From positions 682,001-746,000 of the forward strand of contig NZ_VWSF01000001.1 of the NCBI RefSeq assembly GCF_008629685.1: 64,000 bases of DNA, in the 5' to 3' direction. Shown here in pieces: positions 59,193 to 64,000 of the stretch. This DNA is from Adhaeribacter rhizoryzae. Its GTDB lineage: Bacteria; Bacteroidota; Bacteroidia; Cytophagales; Hymenobacteraceae. The stretch's first letter is position 1. The number at the start of each line of letters is the position of its first letter. The notes beneath the pieces are model-generated. The model was given only the letters and a program-made list of their open reading frames with translations, was not told where the DNA came from and ran no database searches. A program made the translations under genes and the position numbers.

Positions 59193-60170
59193 TTATATGA
59201 GCATACTTTTTACTTGCGCAATTTCGGCGGAGCAGTCGGTTTGTTGGTTTAGCGCTTGTAATTGCCCTAATAATTTTTGTAAAACCTGCTGGTGGGCCGC
59301 CGATTCGGGCTGAAAAGGTTTGTGTGCCAGGGCCTGTTGTATTTTATCCCATTTAGCCGCAAAGTTCTGAAAATCCTGGTTAAAGTAAGCCTGGCTAAAT
59401 TTCTGCCAGATATAATCTTCGGCTACTTCGGTGGGGTGCAGCATATCGGCTTTGTAAAACCGGTAATCGCGCAAATCATCCAGCATGAGTTCGTAAGCCG
59501 GAAAATATTGCACACCCGCAAACGCCTCGCTAAGTTCTTGGCAAGCCACCCGCAAGATTGATTTACTTACGCTGTTTAATTCTAAGGTTTCTTTTAGGTG
59601 GCGCACCGGGCTTACGGTAAATAATATTTTAATATTCGGGTTTAAAGCTTGTAAGCTGGCATAAAGCGGGGCAAAAGCATTGGTAATGGTTGCGGTCGAA
59701 ATTAATTTTTTTTCAAACGCCTGCTGCGGTACTTTGTGGCAATTGGCAACCAACGTATTGCTGGCTTTATGTATATAGCCTACGGCCGTACCCAACGTTA
59801 GAATCAGTAAATCTGTGTTCTTCAGAAATTCTTGTGTTTGTACTAACTGGGTTTGAATACGCGAGATTAATAAAGTGCGGGAAGGGGCGGTAAAGGAAGA
59901 GTGCAGATCGTAGGCGTACCAGTAACCATCGCGTTCCAGCAGTTCGCCGGTAAATTCCGGTTCTGGTTGTAGGGCGGTCGCCAATAATTTAAAAAGCGAT
60001 ACCGGATTAAAAATAGTGCCAAAAGGATTTACCAGACTTTGTACTTTGTAACCGGCCACTTTATTCCCCATCACTTCGGCAAAGCAAGAGCCGGCGGTTA
60101 GCACACGGGCATTTAAACCTAGCTGCTGTTCAATTGGTTTAATATTAATTTCGGTGCGAAATAAGGTCAT
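59193..60170 (-). CDS. GSCFA domain protein
   Basis: 325 residues. The family's naming motif is visible as TAGSCFAEVMGNKV (residues 25-38), with the SGNH-hydrolase-like blocks LLILTLGTAVGY and MLHPTEVAEDYIW later. GSCFA proteins are related to SGNH/GDSL esterases; the Ser in GSCFA and the Asp/His in MLHPTE are candidate catalytic residues. Substrate unknown, cytosolic by lack of signal. It sits between the DUF255 gene and the ribosomal operon terminator. Confidence 0.88.
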   Translation of the reverse strand: MTLFRTEINIKPIEQQLGLNARVLTAGSCFAEVMGNKVAGYKVQSLVNPFGTIFNPVSLFKLLATALQPEPEFTGELLERDGYWYAYDLHSSFTAPSRTLLISRIQTQLVQTQEFLKNTDLLILTLGTAVGYIHKASNTLVANCHKVPQQAFEKKLISTATITNAFAPLYASLQALNPNIKILFTVSPVRHLKETLELNSVSKSILRVACQELSEAFAGVQYFPAYELMLDDLRDYRFYKADMLHPTEVAEDYIWQKFSQAYFNQDFQNFAAKWDKIQQALAHKPFQPESAAHQQVLQKLLGQLQALNQQTDCSAEIAQVKSMLI

Positions 60171-60286
60171 TTTTTATCTGGTAAAGAAATTATATAGCTT
60201 ACGTATTTATAGGCACGCAAGAAACAGCCTGCAGGTTTAATTAAATCAGGCTTAAGCCCGCTGAACCTTTGCGGGGTACAAAATAA

Positions 60287-60318
60287 AAAAAGTCCTGCCG
60301 TTACCAGCAGGACTTTTT
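60287..60318 (-). terminator. Terminator of the rpsF-rpsR-rplI operon
   Basis: AAAAAGTCCTGC pairs with GCAGGACTTTTT (60287-60298 with 60307-60318) around an 8-base loop; in the minus direction it is followed by a T-rich stretch. It begins 20 bases after the rplI stop. Confidence 0.93.
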
Positions 60319-60337
60319 AATAAAGTAATAGTTAAGC

Positions 60338-60781
60338 TTACTCCGCTACTACGTTAAAACGTACGGTGTGCTTCACTTCTTTGTGCAGCGCAATAGAAGC
60401 AGTGTATTCACCGGCAGATTTTACTTCCTGGTCGAAAGAAATTTTCTTACGGTCTACTTCAATGCCTTTGGCCCGCAGCGCATCTGATAACTGGGTAGTG
60501 GTAACGGCACCAAATATTTTACCGCTTTCACCTACTTTAGCTGGCAGGTCAATGGCTGTGTCGCCAATTTGGTCGGCAACGGCTTGCGCATCCATTTTCA
60601 CCTTCTCGGCTTTGTGCGAAGCCTGGCGAATATTTTCCGCTACAACTTTTTTGTTTGATTTATCGGCAATTACGGCAATACCTTGGGGTATTAAATAATT
60701 GCGGCCGTAACCTGGTTTTACGCTTACAATATCGTTTTTAAAGCCTAAGCCTTTAACGTCGTCTTTTAAAATAACTTCCAT
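60338..60781 (-). CDS. rplI: 50S ribosomal protein L9
   Basis: 147 residues, the full two-domain L9. N-terminal domain MEVILKDDVKGLGFKNDIVSV with GYGRNYLIPQGIA, a long connecting helix (residues about 40-75), and the C-terminal RNA-binding domain (GKIFGAVTTTQLSDAL). Binds 23S rRNA at the base of the L1 stalk. It closes the conserved rpsF-rpsR-rplI operon, 13 bases after rpsR. Confidence 0.97.
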   Translation of the reverse strand: MEVILKDDVKGLGFKNDIVSVKPGYGRNYLIPQGIAVIADKSNKKVVAENIRQASHKAEKVKMDAQAVADQIGDTAIDLPAKVGESGKIFGAVTTTQLSDALRAKGIEVDRKKISFDQEVKSAGEYTASIALHKEVKHTVRFNVVAE

Positions 60782-60794
60782 TTGCTATACCTCC

Positions 60795-61046
60795 TTATTT
60801 TAATGAATCGGTTACATAAGGCAAAATAGCCAAATGACGAGCCCGGGCTACGGCTTGCGACACCCGGCGCTGAAATTTCAGGCTGGTACCGGTTAAGCGG
60901 CGCGGAAGAACTTTGCCTTGCTCGTTTACAAATTTTAATAAGAAGTTACCATCTTTATAATCGATGTACTGAATACCGTTTTTCTTGAAGCGGCAATATT
61001 TTTTGCGGGTATCCTGCTTGTGGATTTTTTCGTTAACTAAACTCAT
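60795..61046 (-). CDS. rpsR: 30S ribosomal protein S18
   Basis: 83 residues with the S18 core [24 protein letters not shown] and [29 protein letters not shown] (quoted in part). Pairs with S6 in the small-subunit platform. Its ATG overlaps the rpsF stop in an ATGA arrangement (61043-61046), which couples translation of the two partner proteins. No zinc-binding cysteine set, only one Cys. Confidence 0.97.
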   Translation of the reverse strand: MSLVNEKIHKQDTRKKYCRFKKNGIQYIDYKDGNFLLKFVNEQGKVLPRRLTGTSLKFQRRVSQAVARARHLAILPYVTDSLK

Positions 61047-61423
61047 GATGCTTGTGCCTCCTTTTCTTTTTTAGCTTGCTTTTGCTGGTTCATTTCCCCG
61101 TTGCGGCGACGCTCGTTGTAAGATACAGCGTGCTTGTCTAAGGCAGTGGTTAAGAACCGGATTATTTTCTCGTCGCGGCGATAAGCAAGTTCCAGCGGGT
61201 TAACAATAGTGGAAGGAGCTTTAAACTCTACCAGCACGTAAAAACCAGTTGATTTTTTCTGGATTGGATAAGCCAGTTTCCGTAATCCCCAGTTTTCTTC
61301 GTGAATAATTTCGGCGCCATTTTCCTTAAGCACCTGTCTGAACTTCTCGACCGTTTCTCCTACCTGTACCTCGTTCAGCAACGGGGTCAGGATAAAGACC
61401 GTTTCATAATTTCTTAATTCCAT
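61043..61423 (-). CDS. rpsF: 30S ribosomal protein S6
   Basis: 126 residues from ATG 61423 ([18 protein letters not shown]). The frame is open to 61486 but that would run through the promoter. The S6 fold is complete to about residue 100, followed by a Lys/Glu/Gln-rich tail ([14 protein letters not shown]). First gene of the operon; a near-perfect Bacteroidota promoter stands 33-64 bases upstream. Binds S18 and 16S rRNA. Confidence 0.96.
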   Translation of the reverse strand: MELRNYETVFILTPLLNEVQVGETVEKFRQVLKENGAEIIHEENWGLRKLAYPIQKKSTGFYVLVEFKAPSTIVNPLELAYRRDEKIIRFLTTALDKHAVSYNERRRNGEMNQQKQAKKEKEAQAS

Positions 61424-61455
61424 TAGGTTGTCGAATATTTTTTTAAATGAGGGTG

Positions 61456-61487
61456 CAAATATAATAATTAAATATTTGTAACACAAA
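61456..61487 (-). promoter_or_regulatory. Bacteroidota-type promoter of the rpsF operon
   Basis: Minus strand: TTTG (61484-61487), 20-base spacer, TATATTTG (61456-61463), matching TTTG-N19-21-TAnnTTTG. Predicted start near 61449 gives a leader of about 26 bases to ATG 61423. Confidence 0.72.
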
Positions 61488-62028
61488 CCTATAAAAGGTT
61501 TATACCGGAAGTTAGTTCAAGCTTTTTTATAAATTTATAGCCCATTAACTTATTAGCTAAGCATGAAAGCATTAAAGTCTCGGAACTCGCTTGCAATTAT
61601 TTGTTATGTTGGCGCGGTGGTTAAAACCAGATTGTAAGTAAGGAAGCCGTTGTTCTGCTTAAAAAAGCTGACTGTTAATGAAGGTGTATAAGTGTTATAT
61701 ATTATATAAAGTAAACTGCCTAAAATAATATGGCCGATAGGCGAGCGGCGAGTATTTTAATCAATTTATATCGGCTTTAAAATTCTATATAAATATGGCT
61801 TCCGCAAAAAAGAGCTGGTGCTGTATTGAGCGCAGCGGTAAAGTGAGCCTAAAATAATGGTCAGTTTCCAACTGGCCGGTTGTCCAAACCTTCCTTTTAT
61901 AAAAACACCCCAACTACAAGCTTGCGCAAGCCAATGTAAATTATGCTAAAATATTCCTTAGCCTGCATGCCTATGGTTAAAACACACCGCTAGGGCAGCT
62001 ATTGCGAAAGTCCTGATTAATTTAAAAA
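61488..62028. other. Long intergenic region, nothing recognised
   Basis: 541 bases without an open frame longer than about 30 codons on either strand. GC content varies, with a richer stretch near 61735-61755 and 61800-61900, which might be remains of a decayed gene, but no protein similarity could be seen in any frame. No tRNA-like cloverleaf found. Confidence 0.5.
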
Positions 62029-62481
62029 TTAGAGTTTGCCGTATATTACAGAACTGCCCGGAAAGGCTTTGGCCAGTTTATTTATTTCCTCAAAAGCGAT
62101 TCGTTCATTTCGGCGCAGTAAATTATTATTAAAATTGGCACTACCCTGGTATTGTTCTTCCCCATTTTTTGTATTGTACGCGCCAAAAAAATAAAGATTA
62201 AGATTGCCGTTCTCTTTTTCACGAATGTATGCATTCACTTTTATTTCCAGGCTATGCCAGGAAGTAGTTCGCTTCGTAGCTATTATATTAAGTAACTCCT
62301 TATTATAATCTTCAATAAAGTAACCTTTCTCTTGCATTACCAAGGCCAATTCTTTTAAAACCATTACCAACTCTCCTTTGGTTTCTACTATAATTAAATC
62401 TGCTTCGGGCAAAGGTTTTTCATCTTCCTGCGCTAAGGCATACAAGGGGAGAAGGAATAAGAAAAGTAGAATCTTTTTCAT
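62029..62481 (-). CDS. Small secreted protein of unknown function
   Basis: 150 residues with a signal peptide (1-17, ALAQ). The mature part has mixed helix and strand (VMVLKELALVMQEKGYFIED, WHSLEIKVNAYIREKENG, NLYFFGAYNTKNGEEQY) and ends in FPGSSVIYGKL. Resembles the small DUF4468-like alpha/beta periplasmic proteins of Bacteroidota in size, but no signature was recognised. Own transcription unit. Confidence 0.68.
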   Translation of the reverse strand: MKKILLFLFLLPLYALAQEDEKPLPEADLIIVETKGELVMVLKELALVMQEKGYFIEDYNKELLNIIATKRTTSWHSLEIKVNAYIREKENGNLNLYFFGAYNTKNGEEQYQGSANFNNNLLRRNERIAFEEINKLAKAFPGSSVIYGKL

Positions 62482-63008
62482 AGCGTTGATTTTTATGGTT
62501 ACCCAACTTACAGAAGGTTTATTAGCAAAGAAACACCTAAATCATAGAAGGTAAAAACGACAGAAATCAAACCCATTTTAGCAATATTTTAGATTAAGAA
62601 GCTCGTGCCAGAGAGTCTGCAATTAAATTATTGGGCCGGAAATAATATGATTAAATATTTTATTAAGGAGGGAGTTATAAAATAAATAGTAATATTCTTA
62701 GGATTAAAGTTAGCTTAAAGCATATTCGTAATAAAGAATATAGGAATATAATTATCTAAAATTTAGAAATTAACAATATAATTGTTTAATAGCCGCTTCA
62801 TCTATTGCTGGATAATATAATTTAAAAATATTCTAAATAAGATGTTTTTGACACCTTTGTTATTGAAAACCAGTATGTTGTATGTGGTTGCTCTGCTAAG
62901 GCTTTTAGCACTCCAAAAATATGAGATATTATGTTTGAATAATAAAAATCGCATAGTAGATTTGTGCCCGTAATGTAGTTTCACCTTACTAAAAAAGCGA
63001 TCTAAGCA
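62482..63008. other. Intergenic region upstream of actA
   Basis: 527 bases, strongly AT-rich. Apart from the actA promoter at 62934-62964 nothing is recognisable. No gene-like frame, RNA or repeat was seen. Confidence 0.6.
62934..62964 (+). promoter_or_regulatory. Bacteroidota-type promoter of the alternative complex III operon
   Basis: TTTG (62934-62937), spacer of 19, TAGATTTG (62957-62964): an exact match to TTTG-N19-TAnnTTTG. Predicted start near 62971, leader of about 38 bases to the actA ATG. Confidence 0.75.
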
Positions 63009-64000
63009 ATGATTAGCTGTAAATCAAACAAATTATACCCATTTTTACTAACTCTACTTCTTACTTTTTTTACTGTTTTTTCTTCTTTCGCGCAAGGTGA
63101 AGAAGCCTCTGTGAGCCAGGATGGGCAAACAGCAGGTGCAGCTACAGCAGGAGGGGATGCACAGGTGCAGGCAGGCGCAACATTATTTAAAAATAACTGT
63201 GCCAGTTGCCATGCCATGAACGAAAAGCTGGTAGGGCCTCCTTTAAAGGATGTACATAAAAAACATCCGCTACCTTGGTTAATCAGCTGGATTCGGAATT
63301 CCAGCAAAATGGTGCAAAGTGGCGATAAAGCGGCTTTAGCTATCTTTAATGAATATGACAAGCAGCAAATGCCCAGCTTTGCTTTGTCTGACGAGGAAAT
63401 TACTTCTCTTGTAAAGTACATTGAGGTAGAAAGTGCTAATGTTACTACTGCCCCAACCGGTACACCAGCCAATAACCAGGCAGCAGCAGCGGCTACTGAT
63501 GGTCCGGGCGGTGAAGGTGCCGGCGCGGCCAGCAATTACCTGCATATTATATTAATAGCCCTGATTGTGGTATTAATAGTAATGGTAATTGTGCTCCTGA
63601 TTATTGCCAACTTAATGAAAGATTACCTGCGGGGTAAAAAAGATTTAGATGGCAACGATCTGGAATTAATAGAACAACGTTTCGACTTTTCTAAAATATA
63701 CAAATCAAGAGCGGTTCAGGTAATTGTAGGGTTAATATTTGTAGTGGTTTTAACCGACATTGCGATTGAAGAAACTTACGGCGTAGGTTTACAACAAGGC
63801 TATCAGCCGCGCCAGCCTATTGCTTTCTCGCACAAATTACACGCCGGCGAACACCAGATAGATTGTAATTACTGCCACACCAGTGTTTACAAAAGCCGGA
63901 GTGCTAATATTCCATCGGCAAACATCTGTATGAACTGCCACAGCCAGATTAAGAAAGAATCGCCGGAAATTAAAAAAATATACACTGCTATTGAGAAGAA
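63009..64000 (+). CDS. actA: Alternative complex III cytochrome c subunit ActA, N-terminal part (3' end outside window)
   Basis: The frame is open from ATG 63009 to the window end (330 residues seen). Signal peptide (1-29, SSFAQ); mono-haem cytochrome c domain with CASCH (64-68) and axial Met121 (QQMPSF); a low-complexity Ala/Gly linker (145-175); a membrane segment (178-201); a second hydrophobic segment (236-250); then the multihaem part, CNYCH (286-290) and CMNCH (307-311), with further haems expected downstream. This is ActA of the quinol-oxidising alternative complex III, here with a fused N-terminal cytochrome c. The other act genes should follow. Menaquinol would be the electron donor. 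Confidence 0.87.
   Translation, partial: MISCKSNKLYPFLLTLLLTFFTVFSSFAQGEEASVSQDGQTAGAATAGGDAQVQAGATLFKNNCASCHAMNEKLVGPPLKDVHKKHPLPWLISWIRNSSKMVQSGDKAALAIFNEYDKQQMPSFALSDEEITSLVKYIEVESANVTTAPTGTPANNQAAAAATDGPGGEGAGAASNYLHIILIALIVVLIVMVIVLLIIANLMKDYLRGKKDLDGNDLELIEQRFDFSKIYKSRAVQVIVGLIFVVVLTDIAIEETYGVGLQQGYQPRQPIAFSHKLHAGEHQIDCNYCHTSVYKSRSANIPSANICMNCHSQIKKESPEIKKIYTAIEK

Noticed and set aside
61488-62028. Gene-free 541-base region as a structured RNA or tRNA site
   Set aside because: No cloverleaf, T-loop motif or long stem could be found, and no terminator pairs with a promoter inside it.
63002-63535. Minus-strand frame of 177 codons across the start of actA
   Set aside because: The plus strand has a signal peptide, haem motifs and an exact promoter; the minus frame is a shadow from the Ala/Gly-rich linker.

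Overview
The window looks like a chromosomal segment of a Bacteroidota bacterium of the Cytophagales, most like the Hymenobacteraceae (an Adhaeribacter- or Rufibacter-like organism). This is inferred from gene content, not from a marker gene. Supporting signs are type IX secretion (T9SS) parts and cargo (PorT, PorE-like proteins, C-terminal sorting domains), a menaquinone methyltransferase next to porT, Bacteroidota-only families (DUF5606, GSCFA), the start of an alternative complex III operon, and promoters of the Bacteroidota form TTTG-N19/20-TAnnTTTG. I see no rRNA, tRNA, CRISPR, phage or intact insertion sequence. Genes are densely packed on both strands.

Layout. 1-6 kb: the end of a PLP enzyme, an SpmA/SpmB-type membrane protein, enoyl-CoA hydratase, aspartate kinase, a DUF5606 protein, a TonB-domain protein and EngB. 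6-13.4 kb: an envelope block with two neighbouring TPR-PD40-OmpA proteins of PorE architecture, menG/ubiE overlapping porT, a dehydrogenase and a VOC protein. 13.5-22.4 kb: housekeeping genes (cytidine deaminase, saccharopine dehydrogenase, TrmN6, RNase HI, MarC, a class V aminotransferase, AroQ, XerD, a small DMT transporter, a TPR protein, a VOC protein). 22.6-26.4 kb: a complete ribose-type ABC importer. 26.5-32.6 kb: a histidine kinase and response regulator behind an outer-membrane barrel carrying a long Asn-Gly tract, with two small, very basic secreted proteins upstream. 32.8-40.7 kb: an M14 peptidase, a Rieske protein, a Band 7 protein, a GT51-like protein without its catalytic glutamates, a TfoX-like protein, a Na+/H+ antiporter and small membrane proteins. 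41-48.9 kb: a metal-efflux locus, with a two-component system converging on a CzcCBA-type RND operon. 49-57 kb: a lipoprotein, a GH43 glycosidase, PriA and two tandem T9SS cargo proteins. 57-64 kb: a DUF255/thioredoxin protein, a GSCFA protein, the rpsF-rpsR-rplI operon, a secreted protein and the start of actA.

The most interesting signals are regulatory. (1) The efflux operon has four TTAGR boxes at exact 11-bp spacing upstream of a -7 element, as expected for an OmpR-type regulator. (2) The two basic secreted proteins at 30.7 and 31.6 kb share a 27-bp upstream motif, ATTAA-N6-ATGAA-N6-ATGAA, also on 11-bp spacing. With the adjacent two-component system and Asn-Gly barrel this is the best candidate in the window for an undescribed envelope-response system. 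(3) A palindromic element of about 70 bp occurs twice, 25 kb apart, in opposite orientation, with a compensatory base-pair change in its stem. A second hairpin family (CACAAACC arms) also occurs twice.
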